DNA of 64,000 nt from Streptomyces flavofungini (GCF_014650815.1 NZ_BMVR01000005.1:621332-685331), one strand, 5' to 3'; shown: positions 1 to 8,596, counted from the stretch's first letter. The notes: generated by a model not told the origin, from the sequence alone. Translations and numbers: made by a program.

Positions 1-85
1 CGCCGCCGGGGCGGGGTGGACCGGGGGGGCGCCGGGCGAGGGGCACACTGGTCTGGTCCGTCCCCCTGCCCGGCCGGAGGGCCCT

Positions 86-1378
86 GTGCGTCGCCGTCTC
101 ATCAACTCGACCCTCGCCGTAGTACTCGTGGTGATCGCTGTCTTCGGCGTCTCGCTGGTGATCGTGGAGACCCGCACGATCAGCAACAGCGCGCAGGAGA
201 GGGTGGATTCGGAGGCCCTGCGGCTCGCGGGCATCGTGGACAGCCGGCTGCTGAGCGACGAGCGGGTCAGCGGGGACGTGCTGCGCGAGCAGGTCGACAC
301 GGACCGCTACGCGCGCATCGAGATCCCGGGCCGCGCCGCCATCGAGGTCGGCACCCGCCCCACGGGCGACGTGATCCGCGCCACCCGGGACGGGGAGGAG
401 GGCGAGAAGGTCACGGTCGAGGAGCCCCGGACGGCCGTCACGCAGGAGGTCGGACGGACGCTGCTGATCATCGGCGGTGTGGCCCTCCTCGCCATCGTCG
501 CCGCCGTCCTGCTCGCGGTACGCCAGGCCAACCGTCTGACCTCCCCCCTCACCGACCTCGCCGAGACCGCGGAGCGCCTCGGCTCCGGCGACCCCCGCCC
601 CCGCCACCGCCGCTACGGCGTCCCGGAGCTGGACCGCGTGGCCGACGTCCTGGACGGCAGCGCCGAGCGCATCGCCCGCATGCTCACCGCCGAGCGGCGC
701 CTCGCCGCCGACGCCTCGCACCAGTTGCGTACGCCGCTGACCGCCCTGTCGATGCGCCTGGAGGAGATCACCCTCACCGACGACCTGGACACGGTGAAGG
801 AGGAGGCGACGGTCGCGCTCACCCAGGTGGAGCGGCTCACGGACGTCGTCGAGCGGCTGCTCACCAATTCCCGCGACCCCAGCACCGGGTCCGCCGTCAC
901 CTTCGACCTGGACGAGGTGATCAAGCAGCAGCTGGAGGAGTGGCGCCCCGCCTACCGCAGCGCGGGCCGCGCCATCGTCAGCTCCGGCAAGCGCCATCTG
1001 CACGCGGTCGGCACCCCGGGCGCGGTCGCCCAGGTCCTGGCCGCGCTGATCGAGAACTCCCTGATGCACGGCGGCGGCACCGTCGCCCTGCGCACCCGCG
1101 TCACCGGCAACCAGGCCGTCGTGGAGGTCACGGACAGCGGTCCGGGCGTGCCCGCCGACCTCGGCGCGCGGATCTTCGAGCGCGCCATCAGCGGCCGCAA
1201 TTCGACAGGGATCGGCCTCGCGGTGGCCCGGGATCTGGCCGAAGCGGACGGGGGCCGCCTGGAGATGCTGCAGGGCAAGCCGCCGGTGTTCGGGCTCTTC
1301 CTGTCGCGTACGCCCCCGTACCGGGAGGGCAGGGACCACGACGGCCCGTCGGACGTGCCAGGGGACACGGTGCGCTAG
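86..1378 (+). CDS. Two-component sensor histidine kinase
   Basis: A 430-residue membrane-bound histidine kinase that would phosphorylate a response regulator, probably encoded just left of the window. It has a transmembrane segment at about residues 9-27, a short extracytoplasmic region, a second membrane segment at about 124-145, then a HAMP linker. The H-box DASHQLRTPL places the phospho-accepting histidine at residue 212. An N-box (ENSLMHG), a G1 box (DSGPGVP) and a G2 box (STGIGLAVARDL) complete the ATPase domain. The GTG start at 86 follows a GGAGG ribosome-binding site at 76-80. The reading frame is open upstream to the window edge, but no other start is visible. The signal sensed cannot be inferred. 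Confidence 0.93.
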   Translation: MRRRLINSTLAVVLVVIAVFGVSLVIVETRTISNSAQERVDSEALRLAGIVDSRLLSDERVSGDVLREQVDTDRYARIEIPGRAAIEVGTRPTGDVIRATRDGEEGEKVTVEEPRTAVTQEVGRTLLIIGGVALLAIVAAVLLAVRQANRLTSPLTDLAETAERLGSGDPRPRHRRYGVPELDRVADVLDGSAERIARMLTAERRLAADASHQLRTPLTALSMRLEEITLTDDLDTVKEEATVALTQVERLTDVVERLLTNSRDPSTGSAVTFDLDEVIKQQLEEWRPAYRSAGRAIVSSGKRHLHAVGTPGAVAQVLAALIENSLMHGGGTVALRTRVTGNQAVVEVTDSGPGVPADLGARIFERAISGRNSTGIGLAVARDLAEADGGRLEMLQGKPPVFGLFLSRTPPYREGRDHDGPSDVPGDTVR

Positions 1379-1410
1379 CGCGGCAGGCGTCGGGCGTCCT
1401 GCCCTGCCCC

Positions 1411-1436
1411 GGCCCGCCGGGCCCGCCCGGCGGGCC
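1411..1436. terminator. Hairpin between convergent genes
   Basis: A very GC-rich inverted repeat (GGCCCGCCGGGC and its complement) lies in the short gap between the converging kinase and GtrA-like genes. No T-tract is present, which is common for Streptomyces terminators. Confidence 0.55.
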
Positions 1437-1979
1437 TCAGCCCTGTCCCCGGGCCCCCGAAGCCGTGCTCGTCCGCCCCTCGCCGCTCCCCGACTCCCGC
1501 TCCCCGTCCTCCAGGAACGATTCCGCATGCGCCACGGCCTCGCGGGCGGGCAGCGTACGGAACACCCAGGTGCGGTACGACCAGAAGCGGAACAGCGTCG
1601 CGATGCCCATGCCGACGAACTTGAAGACGTTGGACTGCAGCCTGCTGTCCCAGTCGAAGCCGTACGTGGCGACGTACAGGACGCCGTTCTCGATGACCAG
1701 GCCGACCGCGCTGAACAGCAGGAAGAGCGTCAGCTCCTTGGTGCGGCCGCTCTTGTCGCGATCACGGTAGGTGAAGTACCGGAACCCGACGTAGTTGAAG
1801 GCGATGGCGACGACGGTCGCGATCACGCTGGCGCGCACCACCTGCAGATCCGTGAGGTGCCGCACCAGGTTGAACACGGCGAAGTTGACCAGCGTCCCGA
1901 CCGCCCCCACGGCCCCGAACTTGGCCACTTCACGTGCGAGTCGGTCGAACCGCACCCTCAGTGCGCCGCGCTCCGTCAT
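1437..1979 (-). CDS. GtrA-like family membrane protein
   Basis: A 180-residue protein with four predicted membrane segments, starting with the typical GtrA N-terminus (VAKFGAVGAVGTLVNFAVFN) at about residues 18-37. Later conserved patterns are FNYVGFRYFTYRD and a C-terminal FRFWSYRTWVF. GtrA family proteins are thought to move lipid-linked sugars across the membrane or assist glycosyltransferases. The last 35 residues are polar and low in complexity. It is divergent from purK and convergent with the kinase, so probably transcribed alone. Confidence 0.85.
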   Translation of the reverse strand: MTERGALRVRFDRLAREVAKFGAVGAVGTLVNFAVFNLVRHLTDLQVVRASVIATVVAIAFNYVGFRYFTYRDRDKSGRTKELTLFLLFSAVGLVIENGVLYVATYGFDWDSRLQSNVFKFVGMGIATLFRFWSYRTWVFRTLPAREAVAHAESFLEDGERESGSGEGRTSTASGARGQG

Positions 1980-2242
1980 GGTTGGTCGCCCCAGCCCCCG
2001 TCGATTTCATGTGGTCCGTCGACGGGATCGATGTCGAGCGGGTGGTCCGCGTCGGTATCGCCGGTCGGTTTCCCCAGTCGATCCGTCGCCTCTCCCGGTC
2101 GATCCGTCATTTCGTTCGCGTCAACCCAGCCATGCTAACCAGCGACCTCCGTCGGCGCTCGGGGACGCCGTCACTCTGTGGCGCGCCTGTGACGCCCGTG
2201 CGCGGAATCGGGCCGCTCCCGGATGGCCGATACCCTGTGGGT

Positions 2243-3415
2243 GTGACGTTCCCGGTAGTCGGCATGGTCGGCGGGGGTCAGCTCGCTCGTATGACACACG
2301 AGGCGGGCATCCCGCTCGGCATCAGGTTCAAGCTCCTCAGTGACACCCCGCAGGATTCCGCGGCGCAGGTCGTCAGCGATGTCGTCATCGGCGACTATCG
2401 CGACCTCGACACGCTGCGTGACTTCGCGCGGGGCTGCGACGTGATCACTTTCGATCACGAACATGTACCCACCGAGCATCTACGGGCCCTGGAGGCGGAC
2501 GGCATCCCCGTGCGCCCGGGGCCCGACGCGTTGGTGCACGCCCAGGACAAGGGTGTGATGCGCGCGAAGCTCGACGAGCTGGGGGTGCCCTGCCCGCGCC
2601 ATCGGATCGTGGAGGACCCGGCCGACGTGGCCGCCTTCGCGGCTGAGGGCGTCGCGGCCTCCCCTGGCGTGGGCACGGAGAGTGACGGGTTCCCCGTCGT
2701 CCTCAAGACCGTGCGCGGCGGGTACGACGGCAAGGGCGTGTGGGTGGTGCGCTCCGCGGCGGAGGCGGCCGAGCCGTTCCGTGCGGGCGTCCCGGTCCTC
2801 GCCGAGGAGAAGGTCGCCTTCGTACGGGAGCTGGCGGCGAACGTCGTCCGCTCGCCGCACGGGCAGGCCGTGGCGTATCCGGTCGTGGAGTCGCGGCAGG
2901 TCGACGGCGTGTGCGACACGGTGATCGCGCCCGCGCCCGGGCTCTCCGAGGAGCTGGCGGGGCAGGCGCAGGAGCTGGCGCTGCGCGTGGCGAAGGAGCT
3001 GGAGGTCGTCGGGCACCTCGCCGTCGAGCTGTTCGAGACCGCCGACGGCCGGATCCTGGTCAACGAACTCGCGATGCGACCGCACAATTCCGGCCACTGG
3101 AGCCAGGACGGCGCGGTCACCTCCCAGTTCGCCAACCACGTCCGCGCGGTCCTCGACCTGCCGCTGGGCGACCCGCGTCCGCGCGCCAAGTGGACGGTCA
3201 TGGCGAACGTCCTCGGCGGCGACTACCCCGACATGTACGCCGCGTACCTGCACTGCATGGCGCGCGACCCGCAGCTGAAGATCCACATGTACGGCAAGGA
3301 CGTGAAGCCCGGCCGCAAGGTCGGCCACGTCAACACCTACGGCGACGACCTTGACGACGTGCTGGAGCGCGCCCGTCACGCGGCCGGCTACCTCAGAGGG
3401 ACGATCACCGAATGA
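2243..3415 (+). CDS. purK: N5-carboxyaminoimidazole ribonucleotide synthase
   Basis: ATP-grasp enzyme of purine synthesis that carboxylates AIR to N5-CAIR using ATP and bicarbonate. The N-terminal GMVGGGQLARM nucleotide-fold motif begins at about residue 7. FDHEHVP, the ATP-grasp lysine segment VVLKTVRGGYDGKGVW and the metal-binding NELAMRPHNSGHW are all present. I chose the GTG at 2243 because the family motif starts directly after it; the open frame extends further upstream with unrelated sequence. GTG 2237 is an in-frame alternative. Its stop overlaps purE by four bases, so the two are translationally coupled. About 390 residues, normal for the family. Confidence 0.95.
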   Translation: MTFPVVGMVGGGQLARMTHEAGIPLGIRFKLLSDTPQDSAAQVVSDVVIGDYRDLDTLRDFARGCDVITFDHEHVPTEHLRALEADGIPVRPGPDALVHAQDKGVMRAKLDELGVPCPRHRIVEDPADVAAFAAEGVAASPGVGTESDGFPVVLKTVRGGYDGKGVWVVRSAAEAAEPFRAGVPVLAEEKVAFVRELAANVVRSPHGQAVAYPVVESRQVDGVCDTVIAPAPGLSEELAGQAQELALRVAKELEVVGHLAVELFETADGRILVNELAMRPHNSGHWSQDGAVTSQFANHVRAVLDLPLGDPRPRAKWTVMANVLGGDYPDMYAAYLHCMARDPQLKIHMYGKDVKPGRKVGHVNTYGDDLDDVLERARHAAGYLRGTITE

Positions 3416-3954
3416 GTACTCCCGTTGCTCCCGTCGTGGGCATCGTCATGGGCTCCGACTCCGACTGGCCCGTGATGGAGGCCGCCGCGAAGGCCCTCGA
3501 CGAGTTCGAGATCCCCTACGAGGTCAATGTCGTCTCCGCGCACCGCATGCCGCGCGAGATGGTCGCTTACGGCGAGCGGGCCGCGGACCGGGGCCTGAAG
3601 GCGATCATCGCGGGTGCGGGCGGCGCCGCCCACCTGCCCGGGATGCTCGCCTCGGTCACGCCGCTGCCGGTGATCGGCGTCCCGGTGCCGCTGAAGTACC
3701 TCGACGGCATGGACAGCCTCCTCTCCATCGTGCAGATGCCCGCGGGCGTGCCCGTCGCGACGGTCTCCGTGGGCGGCGCCCGCAACGCCGGGCTGCTCGC
3801 CGCCCGCATGCTCGCCGCGCACGACGAGGAACTCCTCGGCCGGATGCGGGAGTTCCAGCAGGAGCTGAACGACCAGGCGACGGAGAAGGGCAAGCGCCTT
3901 CGCGCCAAGGTCGAGGGCGCGGGTTCCGGTTTCGGCTTCGGCTCGGGAAAGTGA
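3412..3954 (+). CDS. purE: N5-carboxyaminoimidazole ribonucleotide mutase
   Basis: Class I PurE, 180 residues, converting N5-CAIR to 4-carboxy-AIR, the step after PurK. The signature GSDSDWPVMEAA lies at about residues 14-25, followed by SAHRMPREM and the glycine-rich AGAGGAAHLPGMLAS, which bind the carboxylated nucleotide. The ATG overlaps the purK stop (ATGA), and the dipeptidase gene follows four bases after its stop, giving a three-gene operon. The C-terminus carries a Gly/Phe/Ser-rich extension. Confidence 0.96.
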   Translation: MSTPVAPVVGIVMGSDSDWPVMEAAAKALDEFEIPYEVNVVSAHRMPREMVAYGERAADRGLKAIIAGAGGAAHLPGMLASVTPLPVIGVPVPLKYLDGMDSLLSIVQMPAGVPVATVSVGGARNAGLLAARMLAAHDEELLGRMREFQQELNDQATEKGKRLRAKVEGAGSGFGFGSGK

Positions 3955-3958
3955 GCGC

Positions 3959-5155
3959 ATGACCACGCTGCCCGCATCCCTGGCCGAAGCCCGTTCCCTG
4001 CTCGCGGAGTTCCCCGTCGTCGACGGTCACAACGACCTGCCGTGGGCGCTGCGCGAGAAGGCCGGGTACGACATCGACCGCCTGGACATCGCCGCCGACC
4101 AGACGGGCCGGCTGCACACGGACATCGGGCGGCTGCGGGCGGGCGGCGTCGGCGCGCAGTTCTGGTCGGTGTACGTCCGCGCGGACATGGCCGGCGACAC
4201 GGCGGTCAGCGCGACGCTCGAACAGATCGACTGCGTACGCCGGTTGCTGGCCCGCTACCCCGCGGACCTGCGCGCCGCCCTGACCGCCGCCGACATGGAG
4301 GCGGCCCGCGGCGAGGGCCGCATCGCCTCCCTGATGGGCGCCGAGGGCGGCCACTCCATCAACAACTCGCTGGCCACGCTGCGGGCGCTGCACACCCTCG
4401 GCGTGCGGTACATGACGCTCACGCACAACGACAACATCGCCTGGGCGGACTCGGCGACGGACGAGCCGGGCGTCGGCGGGCTCTCCCCGTTCGGCCACGA
4501 GGTGGTCCGGGAGATGAACCGCGTCGGCATGCTCGTGGACCTCTCCCACGTCGCGGCGACGACGATGCGGGCGGCCCTGGACACCTCGGTCGCGCCGGTG
4601 GTCTTCTCGCACTCCTCCGCCCGCGCGGTGTGCGACCACCCCCGCAACATCCCGGACGACGTCCTGGAGCGGCTGCCCGCGAACGGCGGCCTGGCGATGG
4701 CCACCTTCGTCCCGAAGTTCGTCCTCCAGGCGGCCGTCGACTGGACCCTCGCCGCCGACGAGAACATGCGTGCCCACGGCTTCCACCACCTCGACACCAC
4801 CCCCGAGGCGATGAAGGTGCACGCGGCCTTCGAGGAGTCGACCCCGCGCCCGATCGCCACCGCCGCCACGGTCGCCGACCACCTCGACCACATGCGCGAG
4901 GTCGCGGGCGTCGACCACATCGGCATCGGCGGCGACTACGACGGCACCGCCTTCACGCCGTCCGGCCTCGACGACGTCGCGGGCTACCCGAACCTCATCG
5001 CGGAACTCCTCGACCGAGGCTGGTCCACGTCCGACCTCGCCAAGCTGACCTGGCAGAACGCGGTGCGCGTGCTCGGCGCGGCGGAGGACGTGGCGCGGGA
5101 CCTGCGGTCCCGGCGGGGTCCGTCGATCGCGACGCTGGAGCAGTTGGACGGCTGA
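3959..5155 (+). CDS. Membrane dipeptidase, M19 family
   Basis: A 398-residue zinc dipeptidase of the renal dipeptidase family, expected to hydrolyse dipeptides, including some D-amino-acid-containing ones. All five predicted binuclear-zinc ligands are present: His24 and Asp26 in VVDGHNDLPW, Glu129 in MGAEGGH, His197 in LVDLSHV and His218 in FSHSSAR. There is no signal peptide, so it is likely cytoplasmic. It lies four bases after purE and is very likely cotranscribed with purK-purE. A degenerate paralogue is encoded at 21072-22235. Confidence 0.92.
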   Translation: MTTLPASLAEARSLLAEFPVVDGHNDLPWALREKAGYDIDRLDIAADQTGRLHTDIGRLRAGGVGAQFWSVYVRADMAGDTAVSATLEQIDCVRRLLARYPADLRAALTAADMEAARGEGRIASLMGAEGGHSINNSLATLRALHTLGVRYMTLTHNDNIAWADSATDEPGVGGLSPFGHEVVREMNRVGMLVDLSHVAATTMRAALDTSVAPVVFSHSSARAVCDHPRNIPDDVLERLPANGGLAMATFVPKFVLQAAVDWTLAADENMRAHGFHHLDTTPEAMKVHAAFEESTPRPIATAATVADHLDHMREVAGVDHIGIGGDYDGTAFTPSGLDDVAGYPNLIAELLDRGWSTSDLAKLTWQNAVRVLGAAEDVARDLRSRRGPSIATLEQLDG

Positions 5156-5219
5156 CGGCGGGGCAACGGGCTTTCGGGGCGCGGCTGTTGGGGTCGCGCC
5201 CCGGCTTCGCGGCAAGTTA

Positions 5220-5235
5220 TGGACTGGGCAGTCCA
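5220..5235. promoter_or_regulatory. Palindromic operator candidate
   Basis: The sequence TGGACT-GGGC-AGTCCA is a perfect 6-bp inverted repeat about 90 bp upstream of the hydrolase start. Its position suits a repressor operator. No regulator gene is adjacent, so the binding protein is unknown. Confidence 0.4.
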
Positions 5236-5327
5236 AATGAGTTAGCGTGCTCGTGCCGGGGCGGACGTGAACCCGCTCGCCCCGGTATTGGGATGACCAG
5301 TACACAACTCCGGTGGGGGAGAGCGAC

Positions 5328-6239
5328 ATGACCGACGCACGACTGACGGACACCGAACTGGCCCGCTCGCTGGCAGGCGACTTCACCAGCGCGCACGCCG
5401 ACGTGAACGGCACCCGGCTGCACTACGTCACCGGCGGCAGCGGCGAACCCCTCGTGCTGCTCGGCGGCTGGCCGCAGACCTGGTGGCAGTTCCACAAGAT
5501 CATGCCGACCCTGGCCCGCCGCTACCGCGTCATCGCGGTGGACCTGCGCGGCATGGGCGGCTCGGCGAAGCCGGAGAGCGGCTACGACAAGAAGACGATG
5601 GCGCGCGACGTGCGCGACCTCGTCCGCCACCTCGGCCACGACAGCGCCCACCTCGTCGGGCACGACATCGGCGCCATGGTCGCGTACGCCCACGCCGCCA
5701 ACCACCCCGAGGCCACCCGCAAGGTGGCGCTCCTGGACGTGGCCCACCCCGACGAGAACCTCCGGAAGTTCCCTCTGCTCCCGGCGGTCGAAGCCGGCAC
5801 CGACTGGGAGACCGCCCCCGGCATCTACCTGTGGTGGTTCGCCTTCAACCAGGTCAAGGGCCTCCCGGAGCAACTGCTCGACGGCCGCATGGGCGCCTTG
5901 AGCGACTGGCTCTTCGGTTACCTGCTCAAGGACCAGTCGTCGATCGACGCACACTCCCGTGCCGTGTACGCGGCGGCGTACAGCACCCCGGACGCGGTCC
6001 GTGCGGGCAACGCCTGGTACCAGACCTTCCGCCAGGACGTGGCCGACTTCGCGACCTACGAGCCGGTACGCACCCCGCTCCTCGGCCTCGCGGGCGAGCG
6101 CAACCTCGCCTACCTGCGCGAGACCCTCGCCCGCCACGGCACGGACGCGGTGGTGCGCGCCGTACCGGACTCGGGCCACTACCTGCCGGAGGAGCAGCCG
6201 GAGTTCGTCACCGGGCAGCTGGTCGAGTTCTTCGGCTGA
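5328..6239 (+). CDS. Alpha/beta hydrolase, epoxide-hydrolase-like
   Basis: A 303-residue alpha/beta-hydrolase. The nucleophile elbow GHDIGAM puts an aspartate at residue 113, as in epoxide hydrolases and haloalkane dehalogenases rather than the serine of esterases. The oxyanion-hole motif is GGWPQ (residues 46-50) in place of the usual HGWP. The C-terminal DSGHYLPEEQP supplies the catalytic histidine. The ATG at 5328 is preceded by GGGGGAGA, better placed than the in-frame GTG at 5313. Substrate unknown. A strong hairpin follows the gene. Confidence 0.85.
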   Translation: MTDARLTDTELARSLAGDFTSAHADVNGTRLHYVTGGSGEPLVLLGGWPQTWWQFHKIMPTLARRYRVIAVDLRGMGGSAKPESGYDKKTMARDVRDLVRHLGHDSAHLVGHDIGAMVAYAHAANHPEATRKVALLDVAHPDENLRKFPLLPAVEAGTDWETAPGIYLWWFAFNQVKGLPEQLLDGRMGALSDWLFGYLLKDQSSIDAHSRAVYAAAYSTPDAVRAGNAWYQTFRQDVADFATYEPVRTPLLGLAGERNLAYLRETLARHGTDAVVRAVPDSGHYLPEEQPEFVTGQLVEFFG

Positions 6240-6257
6240 ACCCGCCCGGACACGCGC

Positions 6258-6290
6258 GTCGCCCTCTCCCCGGCGCGGGGAGAGGGCGAC
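6258..6290. terminator. Bidirectional hairpin terminator
   Basis: A 14-bp perfect stem (GTCGCCCTCTCCCC) with a five-base loop. Before the element inserted it would have served both the hydrolase from the left and the acyl-CoA dehydrogenase gene from the right. Confidence 0.8.
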
Positions 6291-6317
6291 GTCTCGTGCG
6301 GTGGGGCGATCCCGGAA

Positions 6318-6381
6318 CTACGGCAGGTTGCGCGCCATCACGATGCGCTGGACCTGGTTCGTGCCCTCGTAGATCTGCGTG
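6318..6381 (-). pseudogene. Stranded 3' end of acyl-CoA dehydrogenase gene
   Basis: Read on the minus strand, 6380-6318 encodes TQIYEGTNQVQRIVMARNLP and a TAG stop, exactly the last 20 residues of the dehydrogenase whose intact copy ends at 17201. The codons are host-like and GC-rich. This is the original end of the host gene, separated from its body by insertion of the element. It has no start and is not expected to be translated. Confidence 0.92.
6373..6381. repeat. Left attachment core
   Basis: The 9-bp atctgcgtg is identical to 17256-17264 and lies where the stranded dehydrogenase tail stops matching the gene. On the host side it encodes part of the Thr-Gln-Ile that precedes the catalytic YEGTNQ motif. 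Strand exchange probably occurs within these bases. Confidence 0.8.
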
Positions 6382-6400
6382 CTTTACAGCATGTATCGCT

Positions 6401-6450
6401 CTGACCTGCATGAACACCCCCTTCATGGGGTGCCTCCCCAGCATTTCCCC
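6401..6450. promoter_or_regulatory. Left-end arm-type sites (candidate integrase/Xis binding)
   Basis: CTGACCTGC (6401-6409) recurs at the right end (17182-17190). CCCAGCATTTCCCC (6437-6450) recurs with one mismatch at 17086-17099. Between them is a small hairpin, CACCCC-CTTCAT-GGGGTG (6415-6432). Sequences shared by both ends of a tyrosine-recombinase element and lying close to the core are the expected form of arm sites. Confidence 0.5.
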
Positions 6451-6485
6451 ATGATCATCCGTACGTGAGGCGTTGCCGTCGCTGG

Positions 6486-7334
6486 TCAGCCCAGGGATGC
6501 CACCGCGTCCGCGATGAGGGCGCGGGCCGCCGCTCCCCGTACGGCCTGCTGCGAGAGGCGTTCAAAGGCACGGGCGTATAGCTCTACCTGGCTGGGCTGT
6601 GTGAGCGTGGAGGCGGCGTCCAAGGTGTCGGCGTGCACCCTCTGGTCGTCGAAGATCGTGAAGGTCGGCATGGGCCAAACGGCCCGTTGTTCCGAGAACG
6701 GGACGATGCCCACGGCGACGTTCTGAAGGTCCATGACCCCGAGCAGGTGGCCGAGCTGCGCCGCCATGGTTTCGGCGCCGCACAGTCGATACCGCAACAC
6801 CGACTCCTCCAACACGAAGGAGAACCGGCGCCCGCCCTTGCTCAGCACCTCGTTACGCCGTATCCGGGCTGCCACGGCCTCGCTCACGTCGTCCGGTGTC
6901 CCTCGGAAATCCGCGATGGAGGACAGCAAGGCGGAGGCGTACCCCGGTGTCTGAAGGAAGCCAGGAATCACGTCGGATACGTAAACGCGGAAGCTCTTAG
7001 TTTGTTGATACAGGTCGCCGGTGCTCTCTTGCAGGCGCCGGAGGCCGGTCCGCTGAAGCCGCTTCCACTCGACATGCGCTTCAGCGGACTGTCTGTTGGC
7101 CGCGATCAGATCGGGGGCCTGGTCCTCGGCGGCGCAGGCCCGGCACCACTCTCGGATATCGGCATCGGACGGAGGCGTCTTGGCGTTCTCGATCCGGGAC
7201 GACTTCGACTCCGACCAACGGCACCTGACGGCCAACTCCCGCCCGCTGATCCCCGCGTCTTTTCGGATCTCCCGCAGACGGCCAGCCAGGACTTCGCGGG
7301 CCTTCTGAACGCGTGAAGAGGGGTGAGGGGACAC
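6486..7334 (-). CDS. XRE-family regulator with DUF5753 domain
   Basis: A 282-residue protein with an N-terminal Cro/C1-type helix-turn-helix at about residues 15-55 (ISGRELAVRCRWSESKSSRIE) and a long C-terminal DUF5753 region (YVSDVIPGFLQTPGYASALL is typical). This class is abundant in Streptomyces, usually beside a small DUF397 protein, and behaves as a regulator/antitoxin-like pair; a DUF397 gene is present here at 8597. The GTG start lies 14 bases after the DUF6879 stop, so the two are probably cotranscribed. It is the leftmost gene of the element. Confidence 0.88.
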   Translation of the reverse strand: MSPHPSSRVQKAREVLAGRLREIRKDAGISGRELAVRCRWSESKSSRIENAKTPPSDADIREWCRACAAEDQAPDLIAANRQSAEAHVEWKRLQRTGLRRLQESTGDLYQQTKSFRVYVSDVIPGFLQTPGYASALLSSIADFRGTPDDVSEAVAARIRRNEVLSKGGRRFSFVLEESVLRYRLCGAETMAAQLGHLLGVMDLQNVAVGIVPFSEQRAVWPMPTFTIFDDQRVHADTLDAASTLTQPSQVELYARAFERLSQQAVRGAAARALIADAVASLG

Positions 7335-7348
7335 GGAGTTGGCTTTCG

Positions 7349-7864
7349 TCAGACCTTGTACTGGTGGTGCGGGATCGCTCGCTCCCAGACCGCTTCAAAC
7401 GCAGCGGAGCACAGCTTCACTGCCTCCGGATCGGCCGTGATCTCGTCCTCCACCACCACGCCATCACCCGAGAAGTGGTGTACCCGGAGCAGCGTGTCAT
7501 CGAACAGCCAGAAGTCGTTGCCCGGCAGGGGGATGGTCGTGGCTCGTCGCCGGGGCAGCCAGCGGACTTGCTCCCCTGCCGTGACGTTGGCATGAGTGAC
7601 GTAGTGCTCCCAGCGGATGTACTCCGATACCGGCTCGGAGACCACCCGCGCCCTTCGGATCATCACGCCCCTGGCTACGGTGTCAGCGATCAACTGGTCA
7701 TAGGGATGCCACCAGGACTCGCGATCCCCCCAGTTGATCCGGTCCCCCTGCTTCCACGCCTCGAACCGGTCCGTGGCGGCGTAGGAGTCGCGCAGCTCCA
7801 GGTGGACGGCGGACCGCTCGCACTGGCCAAGCAGCTCAGCGAAGCTGGGCACGCTCGACGGCAT
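7349..7864 (-). CDS. DUF6879 family protein
   Basis: A 171-residue cytoplasmic protein with the hallmarks of DUF6879: an N-terminal FAELLGQCERSAVHLELRDS, a central WWHPYDQLIADTVARGV, and a C-terminal ALP-type segment (FEAVWERAIPHHQY). Members normally sit next to XRE/DUF5753 regulators, as here, but no biochemical role is established. ATG 7864 is preferred over GTG 7867 because GGGAGG lies six bases ahead of it. Its 5' end overlaps the 84-residue gene upstream by about 30 bases, indicating coupled translation. Confidence 0.8.
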   Translation of the reverse strand: MPSSVPSFAELLGQCERSAVHLELRDSYAATDRFEAWKQGDRINWGDRESWWHPYDQLIADTVARGVMIRRARVVSEPVSEYIRWEHYVTHANVTAGEQVRWLPRRRATTIPLPGNDFWLFDDTLLRVHHFSGDGVVVEDEITADPEAVKLCSAAFEAVWERAIPHHQYKV

Positions 7865-8090
7865 CACACGCCTCCCTAATCATCGGGATCATCCGGGCCG
7901 GAAGCCTGACGATGGCTTCGCCATCAGGTACCGGACCGTTCGCGGGGCTGGTTGCCTCGCACTCCGCCTGAGTCTCGGTGCTCGGCTTCCATCCCTGCAA
8001 CAAGATCTCCTGAGCCTCCGCGTCCGCCCACACAGTGGGGCAGTGGTCCCGGTCAGTTTCAGGGTCGATGCCGACGAACTCTGTGGCCAT
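7836..8090 (-). CDS. Small hypothetical protein upstream of DUF6879
   Basis: An 84-residue acidic protein with no membrane segment or recognised domain. A GGGAG site lies six bases before its ATG. Its end overlaps the start of the DUF6879 gene, so it is the first gene of a three-gene minus-strand operon ending with the XRE regulator. Function unknown. Confidence 0.6.
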   Translation of the reverse strand: MATEFVGIDPETDRDHCPTVWADAEAQEILLQGWKPSTETQAECEATSPANGPVPDGEAIVRLPARMIPMIREACDAVERAQLR

Positions 8091-8111
8091 GGCTGGCTCC
8101 CTGGTCTAGAT

Positions 8112-8203
8112 GCTTGCTCGGACTTGCACAAGCTTCGCCGACCAGTGAGGACGGCATCAATACCGCTACCAGCCAAGCTAATTGGCGTGCAAGTTCATGC
8201 AAG
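8112..8203. promoter_or_regulatory. Divergent control region with CTTGCA repeats
   Basis: The gap between the divergent 84-residue and 104-residue genes contains CTTGCAC (8123-8129), GTGCAAG (8187-8193) and ATGCAAG (8197-8203), in both orientations, plus a GCTTG/CAAGC inverted pair at 8112-8133. Repeated half-sites in a divergent promoter beside an XRE regulator suggest its operators. Confidence 0.45.
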
Positions 8204-8243
8204 AACGTGGACCGGTGTCATCGGCCGAGAGAACGATGGCTCC

Positions 8244-8558
8244 ATGCCGACCGAACCGAAGAACGACAGACAGAAGGCCCCGCAGGGTTGGCGGATGGAC
8301 CCGATCCCAAGCCGTCCGGCGTACCGGGATAGTGATGGGAACATCCGCATTCCTGTGTGGCTGACGAAGAACGGTCGGCATATGGCAGACACGGAAATGG
8401 TTCTGCTTCCGTCTGAGGCCGCCCTACTGGCCGACAACCTGACCAACGCTATGACGGACAACTCCAGGTCGGTCCTGCACGAGCTGCTTCGGGAGTCCGC
8501 GACAGCTCTTGCCCCTGGCGTTGTACTCGTGTCGAAGGCGGAGCAGTACCAGTTCTGA
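8244..8558 (+). CDS. Hypothetical protein, 104 residues
   Basis: Starts at ATG 8244; the frame is open upstream but runs into the divergent promoter region. The segment GNIRIPVWLTKNGRHMADTEMV followed by LLPSEAALLADNLTNAM looks like a small alpha/beta protein with no membrane or metal motif. It begins a plus-strand run of four small genes opposite the XRE operon. I do not recognise the family. Confidence 0.6.
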   Translation: MPTEPKNDRQKAPQGWRMDPIPSRPAYRDSDGNIRIPVWLTKNGRHMADTEMVLLPSEAALLADNLTNAMTDNSRSVLHELLRESATALAPGVVLVSKAEQYQF

Positions 8559-8596
8559 GCCTGCCCCTGTCACTGACCTCACAGGAAGGCACACCC

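Noticed and set aside
16..1770. Open frame overlapping the sensor kinase in another frame
   Set aside because: Arg/Gly/Pro-rich without motifs; the kinase frame contains all boxes of the family.
6318..6381. Second, separate acyl-CoA dehydrogenase gene
   Set aside because: Only the last 20 codons and stop are present, ending exactly at the repeated core, so it is a stranded tail and not a paralogue.
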